Assembly: GCA_018001935.1 (NCBI GenBank)
Contig: JAGNHB010000005.1
Span: 1 to 59,617, forward strand
Origin: Acidobacteriota bacterium
GTDB taxonomy: Bacteria > Acidobacteriota > JAAYUB01
Length of the DNA stretch: 59,617 nucleotides
Reading direction: 5' to 3'
Made by a program: the position numbers and the translations under genes. The notes under the pieces were generated by a model. The model worked only from the letters and a program-made list of their open reading frames with translations, searched no databases and was not told the origin of the DNA. Positions 27,829 to 35,657 of the stretch are shown here, one piece after another (positions within the stretch are counted from its first letter, which is position 1; every line of letters starts with the position of its first letter).

Positions 27829-28590
27829 CTATTCCATGTAGTAGGCGTCCAGCAGGTAGTCGGCGTCGCCGTAGCGCCGGTCCGCGCTGCCGTTCTGGGA
27901 ACGGGTCTCGTTGGCGTGGGGGCGGATGTAGAAAACAGCCGCCCGGTTCTTGGAGCTGTCCCAGCCGACGAGCCAGAGGGAGTCCTCCACGGCTTCGACC
28001 CAGGCGGTCCGGACGGCGTCCCCGTCCTCCAGGTTCTCCGCGAACTCGTCGGCGGCCCAGGGGCCGGCCCCGGCGCCGGTGTAGTGGTTGGTCCGGAAAC
28101 CCATGGCCAGGTGGAGGCCCGCGAAAGGCCGCGGCTGGGAGCGGGTCTCGTACGTGTTTCGCCACCGCCCGCGCCAGTCGCCGCTCATCTCCAGCACCTT
28201 GCAGCTGTGGAAGACGACGTACTCGAGGTCGCCGGCGCGGGAGGCGGTGGAGTGGCTGCCCCAGGCCTTGTCGCCCAGGTAGCAGGCGCCGTCGGCGGAA
28301 CTGGGCCAGATGGTGGAGGCGTTGCCGTGCCCCGCGAAGTAGGTCAGGTCGACGCTGTCACAGAAGCTCAGGTGAGACGACCCGAACATGTAACTCCGGG
28401 CCCAGTAATACTGCGAGCGGGCCCAGGTGTCCTCGAACTCGTCCACGAAGTTCCAGACGTAGTCCTTGAACCGGGTCTCCTGGTCGGAGACGTAGCCGGC
28501 GAACTGGCGGTCGGCGTCCTCGGCGAAAACGGGGACGGCGCTCGGGAGGAGCCACAGCATAAACAGAAGGACAGGGGTGCGTCGTGTCAT
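27829..28590 (-). CDS. Secreted caspase-like protein (DUF6345 type)
   Basis: 253 aa with signal peptide (residues 1-23). The mature part has YFAGHGN (H88) and, 42 residues later, VVFHSC (C130): a His-Gly / Ser-Cys arrangement as in clan CD cysteine peptidases. The overall pattern fits the family annotated as DUF6345. A cysteine peptidase activity is therefore possible but unproven. GGAGG precedes ATG 28590. It is followed at once by the unknown secreted protein at 26668-27819, a candidate partner or substrate. Confidence 0.68.
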   Translation of the reverse strand: MTRRTPVLLFMLWLLPSAVPVFAEDADRQFAGYVSDQETRFKDYVWNFVDEFEDTWARSQYYWARSYMFGSSHLSFCDSVDLTYFAGHGNASTIWPSSADGACYLGDKAWGSHSTASRAGDLEYVVFHSCKVLEMSGDWRGRWRNTYETRSQPRPFAGLHLAMGFRTNHYTGAGAGPWAADEFAENLEDGDAVRTAWVEAVEDSLWLVGWDSSKNRAAVFYIRPHANETRSQNGSADRRYGDADYLLDAYYME

Positions 28591-29188
28591 GGGAACCTCC
28601 AGCTGAAAATGATCGCAACTTCAGACTAACATCCGCGGAGGGCGGCGAAAAGCGTGAAAAATTTCCGATCTGGTCGGACAAATCACCGATGCCGCCGTTG
28701 AGGTTGTCGTGGAAGTCGTCGTCGGCGTCCCCCCAGACCCAGACGTTGCCGGGGCCCACGATGCAGGCGTGGGACCACTGCTGGTTGTAGTAATTGTCGA
28801 CCCCTGCCTGGTAGACGTCCGGCTGGTCGGCGGCGAGGGCCATGACGTCGGCCCGGTGGGGGGAGACCCCCCGGTAGAGGGCCGCGAGCCGCATGAGGGG
28901 CGGGTGCGTGTACATCCCCCACATCAGGTGGGGCTGGGCGGGGTCGGCTGTCCCCGGCGGGTTGACCGTCACCGGCGCGGCCGGTTCCACCGGGGCGTTT
29001 TCGTCGATCGGCCGGGGGGGGTGTGCTTCCCCCCGGTCGGCGGGGGAGGCGGGCGGTTCCGACGAGGGACCGTCAAGGATCGAAGTCGAAGCCGGCGGGC
29101 CGATGACGGCGCAGTGCCGCGCTGCTGCCCACAGGGGGGCGAGGCTCCGGAAAACGATCCATGCGAGAGTTCTCTTTCGATGGATCAC
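28358..29188 (-). pseudogene. Probably 3'-truncated secreted protein gene
   Basis: The GTG start at 29188 has a good AGGAG site and a signal-like N-terminus. Residues ~90-165 look like a real domain: MYTHPPLMRLAALYRGV, DNYYNQQWSHACIVG, VWVWGDADDDFHDNLNGG, rich in His, Asp and Trp as in metal-dependent phospholipase-like proteins (weak resemblance). After about 28640 the frame turns into nonsense-like sequence and then overlaps the DUF6345-type gene by 233 bp in another frame. The likeliest reading is a gene whose 3' part was lost when the downstream promoter and gene were joined here. A sequencing frameshift is the alternative. Confidence 0.45.
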
Positions 29189-29537
29189 GCGGCACTCCTG
29201 CCTGGATTCGTGTGACGGGACGCCGGTTTCCCGGTGACGGCCCCTTCTTCGAATGCGACGGCGACTGCGGCGTCGAGTGCGATTGCGACAGCGACAGCGA
29301 CTTCGACGGCGACTGCGACGGCGACTGCGACGGCGATTGCGATTGCGACGGCGATTGCGATTGCGACGGCGATTGCGACGGCGATTGCGATTGCGACGGC
29401 GATTGCGATACCGATACCGACCCCGATACCGACCCCGATACCGACCCCGATACCGATACCGACCCCGATACCGATGGGAACTCCCCTCTGACCTAACAGT
29501 CTTCAGCCTAACAGCCTTCAGCCTAACAGCCTTCAGC
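29189..29537. repeat. Hexanucleotide array (family G) and family F repeats
   Basis: No gene. From about 29263 to 29475 the plus strand is an array of GACGGC, GATTGC, GACTGC, GATACC and GACCCC hexamers (units like GCGATTGCGACGGC, later CCGATACCGACC). Open frames through it (Asp-Gly-Asp-Cys, or Ala-Thr-Ala-Ile) are artefacts. It is followed at 29498-29538 by three copies of CAGCCTAACAGCCTT-type family F repeats that end at the stop codon of the GH18 gene. Related arrays: 13505-13550 and 43474-43563. Confidence 0.8.
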
Positions 29538-32318
29538 CTACTCTTCCACCAGCGTGACCTCGTCCACGTAGAAGTAGGCGGTCGTGCCCCCCGTGGTGCC
29601 GGTGTGCCCCGCCCGGGCGAAGATCGTCAGCCAGGGGCCGGTGGCGGTGACGTCCGCGGTGAAGGACTGCCAGACGTTGTCGGTGCTCCCCGTGAAGTCG
29701 GTGTAGACCACGCCGGCCCCGGACGGGTCCGTTCCCCCCGTGAGGTCGATCCCCGCCTTGAGGAAGCTCCCGGAGAAAGTGGACTGGCGCTTCATCCAGA
29801 GGGACAGCGCGTAGGTCTTCCCCGGGACCACGGCCAGGCGCTGGTGGACGGCGCCGTCCGCGGCGGCGGTGTCGGTCCGCTTCCAGTACTGGGAGTACGC
29901 GCCGTCGTGGTGGTTGATGGACGCCCGCCCGAAGGTGAGCGCGGCGGAACCCGGGGCGGTCCAGGCGGTCCAGCCTTCGGAAACGCCGTCCGTGTAGGCG
30001 CCCTCGAAACTGCCGTTCGTCACCAGCGAGGGCAGGGGGACCGGGTAGCGCACCCCCTCGGTGAAGGCGCCCTCGTCGCTCAGCAGGGAGGCGAGGTCCG
30101 GGTCGGCCAGGAGGTCCGCCATGGGCGCCACCCGGCCGTCCAGGAGCACGTCGCACCGCACCAGCCTCGCGCCGTGGCTGTAGTCCATGTAGTCCTGCTG
30201 ATGGACCAGGCTGAGGGGCTGGATGGGGGCCCCGTTCAGCTGGTGCCAGCCGTAGATGGCCACCCGGGCGGGGGACGGCATCGTCGGGAGCAGCGGCGTG
30301 ATGCAGATGTCCTTCTTGATGCCGGCCACGAGGGCGCCCAGGGGTTGGTTCGCCCGCTGGATCTCGATCTGCTGGTTGTGCTGGTAGAAGATGTCCGGGG
30401 ACGTGATGTCGTAATCGGCGGGGTTGAAGGTGTAGGGGGCCAGCTTGACCTCCGCCTGCGCCCAGATGGCGTTCACCATCTTCCGGGTCGGGAGGAGGCA
30501 GCCCGCCCGGTCCGCGATCCGCTGGGCGAGGTGGGCGGAGACCGGGACGCGGAGGAAGTCGGTGTTCGAGCCCAGGCAGAAATAGTCGGGCGTCACGTAA
30601 AACACCAGGGTGCGGAGCTGGCCGCCGACCATCGCCTGGGAGGTTACGGGGACCAGTTTCCGCATGAAGTCCGGCACGTTGCCCGCCTCGAATTCCGCCT
30701 GGATCCGGGCTTCCCGGTCCGCGAGGGAGAGGGAGCGGATCGCCGGGTGGAGCCCCGACCCCGGTAGGGCGTCCGCCGGCCGGGGCGGGAGGGGAAGCTG
30801 GGCCGGGCCCCGGTAGTCGATCACCACCCGCCCTTCCCCCCAGGCGCCCTCGGGGTCGACGACCCGGTAGGTGAAGGAATCGGCGCCCTCCAGCGAACCC
30901 CCGGCGATGTAGAGGACCGTCCCGTCGGCCCCGGCCTTGGCGATCCCCATCTTCGGCCGCTGGAGGATCCCCCCGAGGGTGAGGGGGTCCCCGTCGGGGT
31001 CGGTGTCGTTGGCCAGCACGGCCAGCCGGACCGACTGCCCGGCCGTGACGACGGCAAGGTCCGGGGCCGGCGCCGGCGGCTGGTTCGGCTGGGTGGTGAA
31101 GTGCTCCCGGAGTGAATCCCAGAGTTCGGTTCGCGACCCGTCGTAATTGAGGGCCCACATCCCGGTGCCCCCCAGGTCCAGGGCGTTCACCCGCTCGTAC
31201 TTGAGCCCGAGGCTCTCGGCGTCGTCGAACCAGCACTGGTGGGGCTGGGAGGCGTCGAAGTACCCGTAATACGGGGTGGAGGACCACGGATCCCACAGCC
31301 GCCCGTACGTGGCGGCGGCCGCGGCGGCGGAGGTGTAGACCCGGGCCGTCCCGGTGCCGGCGGAGGCGGTCGGGACCCCCGTGCCGGTGGTCGGCCAGTC
31401 GATGCCGTAGTACGGGACACCCAGGATCAGCTTGCCGCGGTAGGCGTCCCCCACGCCCACGTCGCCGTAGAGGTAGTCCTGGAGCGTCTGCTCGATCCCC
31501 GCCCAGGTGGCCCAGGGCGAGCCGGACGGGTGGGAGAGCGGCGCCACCGGCCCCGGGTTGCCGCCGGAGTAGTAGTAGTCGTAACCCATGATGAAGAGGG
31601 AGTCGGCCCGCTCGGCCAGGTCCCGGAGGGGGATGCCGTCCCCCCAGTTCACCGACGGGGTGCAGACGCAGACGTGGGACCCCGGCAGCGCGGCGTGGAA
31701 GGCCGCGGCGAGTTCGCCGACGAAGGCGGCGTAGAGGGCCTTCTCGGAACTCGCGGGGGTCTCGAAGTCCACCACCACGCCGTCGGCGCCCGCGCCCGAA
31801 ACCTGGGCGAGGAGGTTGTCGACGAGGGCGCCCCGGGCGGTGCTGCTCTGGAGAAGGGTCCGGATGGAAGTGGACCCGAACAGGGTGACGGTGAGCAGCA
31901 CCTTCACCCCGTGGGCGTGGGCCTCGGCGATGGGGGCCGAGCCCGGCCAGCCGTGGAGGGCGCTCAGGTCGCCCGCGGTGGTGGCTTCCGCGGAGAAGTA
32001 GGCCAGGTGGGTGAGGAGGTCCCACCGGAGGTTGGCGGTCCCTGTCTTCCAGTAGGTGTAAAAGCCCATCACCATGCGGTTCACGGCCGGCGTGCTCGAA
32101 AAGCACCGGGTCCGGTTCTTCGCGAACGGCGGTGCGGGCGGGGGGACGACGTCCCGGTTCTCGGCCGCCTGGATCTGGTGGATGGACGGGTCTCCCTCCC
32201 CGTAGCGCCGCCCTCCGGCGGGGGCGAAGGAGGCGAGCGCCCCGAGAAGGCCCAGGGCCAGGGCCGCCCGGATCGTCAGGCGGAAGGTGATCGACGGATG
32301 GGTGGAACTACTGGTCAA
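29538..32318 (-). CDS. Secreted GH18 glycosidase (chitinase-like) with Ig-like and carbohydrate-binding regions
   Basis: About 926 aa. After a signal peptide comes a GH18 barrel with the catalytic DxxxDxE motif DGVVVDFE (Glu about residue 186) and typical strands (VMGFYTYWK, LFIMGYDYYYSGG, KLILGVPYYGIDW, GGTGMWALNYDG). Next is a cadherin/Ig-like segment (AVLANDTDPDGDPLTLGG), a long middle region of unknown fold and a C-terminal jelly-roll like CBM4/9 (LVTNGSFEGAY, YALSLWMKRQST, YFYVDEVTLVEE). Likely extracellular hydrolysis of chitin or related polymers. TTG 32318 is chosen because GGGGAGG lies 6 bp ahead; ATG 32342 has no ribosome site. Confidence 0.85.
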   Translation of the reverse strand: MTSSSTHPSITFRLTIRAALALGLLGALASFAPAGGRRYGEGDPSIHQIQAAENRDVVPPPAPPFAKNRTRCFSSTPAVNRMVMGFYTYWKTGTANLRWDLLTHLAYFSAEATTAGDLSALHGWPGSAPIAEAHAHGVKVLLTVTLFGSTSIRTLLQSSTARGALVDNLLAQVSGAGADGVVVDFETPASSEKALYAAFVGELAAAFHAALPGSHVCVCTPSVNWGDGIPLRDLAERADSLFIMGYDYYYSGGNPGPVAPLSHPSGSPWATWAGIEQTLQDYLYGDVGVGDAYRGKLILGVPYYGIDWPTTGTGVPTASAGTGTARVYTSAAAAAATYGRLWDPWSSTPYYGYFDASQPHQCWFDDAESLGLKYERVNALDLGGTGMWALNYDGSRTELWDSLREHFTTQPNQPPAPAPDLAVVTAGQSVRLAVLANDTDPDGDPLTLGGILQRPKMGIAKAGADGTVLYIAGGSLEGADSFTYRVVDPEGAWGEGRVVIDYRGPAQLPLPPRPADALPGSGLHPAIRSLSLADREARIQAEFEAGNVPDFMRKLVPVTSQAMVGGQLRTLVFYVTPDYFCLGSNTDFLRVPVSAHLAQRIADRAGCLLPTRKMVNAIWAQAEVKLAPYTFNPADYDITSPDIFYQHNQQIEIQRANQPLGALVAGIKKDICITPLLPTMPSPARVAIYGWHQLNGAPIQPLSLVHQQDYMDYSHGARLVRCDVLLDGRVAPMADLLADPDLASLLSDEGAFTEGVRYPVPLPSLVTNGSFEGAYTDGVSEGWTAWTAPGSAALTFGRASINHHDGAYSQYWKRTDTAAADGAVHQRLAVVPGKTYALSLWMKRQSTFSGSFLKAGIDLTGGTDPSGAGVVYTDFTGSTDNVWQSFTADVTATGPWLTIFARAGHTGTTGGTTAYFYVDEVTLVEE

Positions 32319-32717
32319 GGTGTGCCTCCCCGACGCGGCCATGCCTGAAATCGTGCGGAACGCCGTTCAACCCGGATCGCCAGGCCCCCGCGACGTAACC
32401 CCCGGCCGGTCAGAATGCGGCGATTTTCCTTCGGAAACCTGCGCGTGTCTACCGGGACAAATTACCGATCGACCGTGACAAATGCCCTGTCGGGCGGACC
32501 CGTCGGCGGCGGGGCCGGGTCGGCCTCTCGCCGGGGCCCCGGGGGATGGGGGAACGATCCGGAGCCGGTCCTTTCCGGACGGCGGCGGCATCGGGATTCC
32601 TTCACAGCGAATCAGGGAAAATTCACACTTTACGCGCTTCGCCACCCCCCTATACTGGAAGCATGAGAGGGAGGTCCCGGTTGCCCGTGAAACGGCCGGG
32701 GACTTCGGGGAGGCACC
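32319..32717. other. Divergent intergenic region
   Basis: No gene. A direct repeat (GGGACAAATTACC and GTGACAAATGCCC) lies near 32455-32485 and could be a regulator site for the GH18 gene. No known dispersed repeat family is present, unlike most long spacers here. Confidence 0.45.
32634..32656 (+). promoter_or_regulatory. Promoter of the histidine kinase-like gene
   Basis: TTTACG, a 16-bp spacer, TATACT at 32651-32656. The leader to ATG 32718 is about 55 bases and includes GGGAGG-type purine runs; the ribosome site of the gene itself is GGGGAGG. Confidence 0.5.
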
Positions 32718-33680
32718 ATGAAAAGCCCGTTGTCCGGCGAGGCCGTTCATCCGAAGAAGCAGGGGTATCGTCCATCCCGCGTGCACACGCGGCCGGCGTT
32801 CATCCACTGGGCCGAGCACCTGCCGCAGACGGTGTTCGAGACGGATGCCGAGGGGTTCTTCACCTATGCCAACACCCACGGCCTGAAGACGTTCGGCATG
32901 TCGGAAGAGGACCTGCGCCGGGGGATCCACGCCGCCGAGGTGGTGGCGGAGGAGGACCGGGAACGCGTGCGGCGAAACCTGGGGAGGGTCCTTGCCGGAA
33001 AGGTATCGCGGGGGGCCGAGTATCTCGCCCGGCGAAAGGACGGCCGCCTGTTCCCCGTCATGGTCTATGCGGGCCCGATTCGCTCGGGAGGGGCGGTGAT
33101 GGGTGTCCAGGGCATCATCGTGGACGTCACGTCGCGGAAACTGGCGGAGGCGGAGAAGCTTCACGACCGGAACCTCCAGGCGATGGGCCAGGTGGCGGGC
33201 GGGGTGGCGCACGACTTCAACGACATCCTGGCGGGAATCCTGGGGAGCCTGTCGTTGATGCGGGTCCTGGAGGACGATCAACCCGGCGTCATGAACCTGG
33301 TGGACGAGATCGAAAAGGCCTGCGACCGTGCCGCCGGCCTGACGGCACGACTCCTGGTGATCCGCTGCCCGGGACGGCTGTCGTTCAAACCGGGGACCTA
33401 CCTGCGCATCCGGGTTCGGGACGACGGGCCGGGGATCCCGCCGGAGAACCTCCCGCGCCTCTTCGAGCCGTTCTTCTCCACCCGTGGCGTCGGAAGGGGC
33501 TTCGGGCTGTCCATCTGCTACTCGGTGGTCCGGCGGCACGGCGGGTTCATCCGGGTCTTGTCCCGTCCCGGACGGGGGGCCCGTTTCGATGTGTACCTCC
33601 CGGCGGCTGGCCGGACCGGCCCCGAAACCCTGGCGGCTCCTGCCGGCAGCGCGTTCGCCCCGGTGCCGGGCGTCTGCTGA
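32718..33680 (+). CDS. PAS-domain histidine kinase, apparently missing part of the ATPase domain
   Basis: 320 aa. PAS domain at about residues 28-140 (PQTVFETDAEGFFTYANTHG, then RKDGRLFPVMVYAGP). The phosphoacceptor H165 lies in GGVAHDFNDILAGILG. The ATPase part retains G1 (DDGPGIP, from D235), the F box (LFEPFFSTR) and G2 (GRGFGLSICYSVVRRHGG). The stretch between LTARLLVI (to 215) and TYLRIRVRDDG (from 227) lacks the usual 80-90 residues with the N box that binds Mg-ATP. The protein is thus probably catalytically dead, or an internally deleted gene that stayed in frame. No receiver domain or response regulator is adjacent. Confidence 0.75.
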   Translation: MKSPLSGEAVHPKKQGYRPSRVHTRPAFIHWAEHLPQTVFETDAEGFFTYANTHGLKTFGMSEEDLRRGIHAAEVVAEEDRERVRRNLGRVLAGKVSRGAEYLARRKDGRLFPVMVYAGPIRSGGAVMGVQGIIVDVTSRKLAEAEKLHDRNLQAMGQVAGGVAHDFNDILAGILGSLSLMRVLEDDQPGVMNLVDEIEKACDRAAGLTARLLVIRCPGRLSFKPGTYLRIRVRDDGPGIPPENLPRLFEPFFSTRGVGRGFGLSICYSVVRRHGGFIRVLSRPGRGARFDVYLPAAGRTGPETLAAPAGSAFAPVPGVC

Positions 33681-33750
33681 TGGCCTGCGTGCTGGATTCG
33701 GGGCCCGATTTACGGTATCCTTCCCCTCATCCTGCTTGGACGGAGTCCCC

Positions 33751-35289
33751 ATGCCGATCAATTCGCAAGCTTCCGAAACCCTGACGCCGGTCGTTTTCCG
33801 GTCCCCGAAGCGCCGCCGTTCCCGGACGGGGGCCTGGTTGGGCCTCCTCCTCCTGGCCGGGGCGTTTTCCTGGGCCAGGGCGGCCACCTGGTACGTGGCG
33901 ACCACGGGCAGCGACGGAAACCCCGGTTCCAGCGCCCAGCCCTGGCTGACCCTCCAGAAAGCCGCGGACGCCGCCCAACCCGGTGACACCGTCATCGTCC
34001 GCGCCGGGACCTACGCGGGGTTCCGCTCCAAGCGGGGCGGGTCTTCCGGGCTCCCCATCACGTTCCAGGCCGAGACGGGGGCGACGGTGACCGTCAGCGG
34101 GCCGGGCCCGCAGAGCTGGCACGGGAGCGTGATCTGCCTGGAGGGGGACGAGGACGCCGCCCACGGCTGGTGGGTTATCGACGGTTTCGAGGTGACGGGC
34201 GCCACCTCGTCTGCGGGCATCGACATCCGCGGTTACGACACCCGGCCCATAACGAACGTCACCATTCGCCGGTGTCACTGCCATCACAACCAGAAATGGG
34301 GCATCTTCACCTCCTTCGCCGACGACTTCACGGCCGAGGACAACGAGTGCGACCACTCCGCGGTGGAGCACGGCATCTACCACAGCAACAGCGGCGACCG
34401 CGCGGTGATCCGCCGGAACGTCGCCCACGACAACAACGCCGGCGGCATCCAGATCAACGCCGACCCGTCCATGGGCGGCGACGGGATCTCCAGCGCGTGC
34501 GAGGTCTCCTTCAACGTCGCCTACGGGAACGGGGCGGCCGGCGGGGCGGCCATCAACCTGGCGTCGGTCCGCAATTCGCTGATCTGCAACAACCTGCTCT
34601 ACAACAACCGCGCCGGAGGCATCGCCCTGTGGGACGACGGGCAGGGCAACGAATGGGGATGCAAGAGCAACCGCATCCTCTTCAACACGGTGCACATGCC
34701 GTCCAACGGCCGGTGGGCCCTCAACATGATCAACGGCAGCACGGGGAACACCGTGCGGAACAACCTTCTCATCCACGACGGCAGCCGGGGCGGACTCGAA
34801 ACGGACGCCGCCTCCATCGCGGGCCTGGTGAGCGACTACAACGTGCAGCACCAGGTCAGCTACGACGATACCATCCTGTCCCTGGCCCAGTGGCAGGCCC
34901 AGCGGAGCCAGGACCTGCACAGCCAGGACCACGGCGCCGCCGCCACCTTCGTCGACCCGGCGTCGGACCACCACCTGCCGGCCGCCGCCTGGGCCCGGAA
35001 CCACGGCCTGTGCGAGACGGGCGTCACCACCGACCTGGACGGCACAGCGCGCCCCCAGGAGGGGACCTGCGACATCGGCTGTTACGAGTACACGACGGCG
35101 GGCCCCCTCCGCGGCGACATCGACGAGAACGGCGTCGTGAACGCGGCGGACGTCTCGCTCCTGGCGGCCTGGCTGGCGGCGAAGCCCATCGCGTACACGG
35201 TGACGCTCCCCAAGGCCGACCTCAACGACGACGGCCGCATCGACATCCTCGACCTCGTCGCCCTCCTCCGGACCGCGACGGGCGCTTGA
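33751..35289 (+). CDS. Secreted right-handed beta-helix protein with a C-terminal dockerin-like domain
   Basis: 512 aa. A signal/anchor segment (GAWLGLLLLAGAFSWARA) leads to DUF1565-like GSDGNPGSSAQPWLTLQKAA and parallel beta-helix repeats (NVTIRRCHCHHNQKWGI, CEVSFNVAYGNG, NSLICNNLLYNN), a fold of polysaccharide lyases and similar enzymes. The last ~60 residues hold two Ca-binding dockerin-type loops (GDIDENGVVNAADVSLLAAW and ADLNDDGRIDILDLVALL). Probably extracellular carbohydrate binding or cleavage. Dockerins normally dock on cohesins, and none is encoded here. Starts at ATG 33751. Confidence 0.82.
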   Translation: MPINSQASETLTPVVFRSPKRRRSRTGAWLGLLLLAGAFSWARAATWYVATTGSDGNPGSSAQPWLTLQKAADAAQPGDTVIVRAGTYAGFRSKRGGSSGLPITFQAETGATVTVSGPGPQSWHGSVICLEGDEDAAHGWWVIDGFEVTGATSSAGIDIRGYDTRPITNVTIRRCHCHHNQKWGIFTSFADDFTAEDNECDHSAVEHGIYHSNSGDRAVIRRNVAHDNNAGGIQINADPSMGGDGISSACEVSFNVAYGNGAAGGAAINLASVRNSLICNNLLYNNRAGGIALWDDGQGNEWGCKSNRILFNTVHMPSNGRWALNMINGSTGNTVRNNLLIHDGSRGGLETDAASIAGLVSDYNVQHQVSYDDTILSLAQWQAQRSQDLHSQDHGAAATFVDPASDHHLPAAAWARNHGLCETGVTTDLDGTARPQEGTCDIGCYEYTTAGPLRGDIDENGVVNAADVSLLAAWLAAKPIAYTVTLPKADLNDDGRIDILDLVALLRTATGA

Positions 35290-35657
35290 GGGGTCTCTTC
35301 GGAAACGGGGGGGGAGTCAGGTCGTCTCTGCCTCACGCCAAGACGCAAAGCCGCCAAGCCTCGCAGAGGAGAGCCGGGGAAATGAATATCTCTGTGAGTT
35401 TTTACCTCTTCGCTGCTTTGCGAGAGGCCCTTTTCGCCGATCCCCACCGGGATCAGCCGGAAAATTAACCACGAACCACACGAACGGAGTCAACGGTCTC
35501 ACTTTCAAAGGGGCCATGGCGAATGAGCACAATGCGGTTGCCGCCTGTTTACCCAGCCGGTATTCACTGTTCTTCCGGCCGTCCTTTTGGTCCTTTGGGT
35601 CCCTTTGGTCCTTTCGTCCTTTCTGCATGCCCAGCCGGGCAGAGAGCGCCCTCCGCC
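35290..35657. other. Intergenic cluster of family B, A and C repeats
   Basis: No gene. Family B left arm (CACGCCAAGACGCAAAGCC) at 35334-35372 with a partial inverted arm (CTGCTTTGCGAGAGG) at about 35413-35428; family A (TTAACCACGAACCACACGAA) at 35465-35485; family C (CCTTTTGGTCCTTTGGGTCC units) at 35583-35625. It separates the convergent beta-helix and radical SAM genes. Confidence 0.7.

Noticed and set aside
29253..29496. Asp-Gly-Asp-Cys repeat frame that looks like a Ca- or metal-binding protein
   Set aside because: All three frames of the hexamer array give simple repeats; there is no start context, and sister arrays elsewhere are clearly non-coding.
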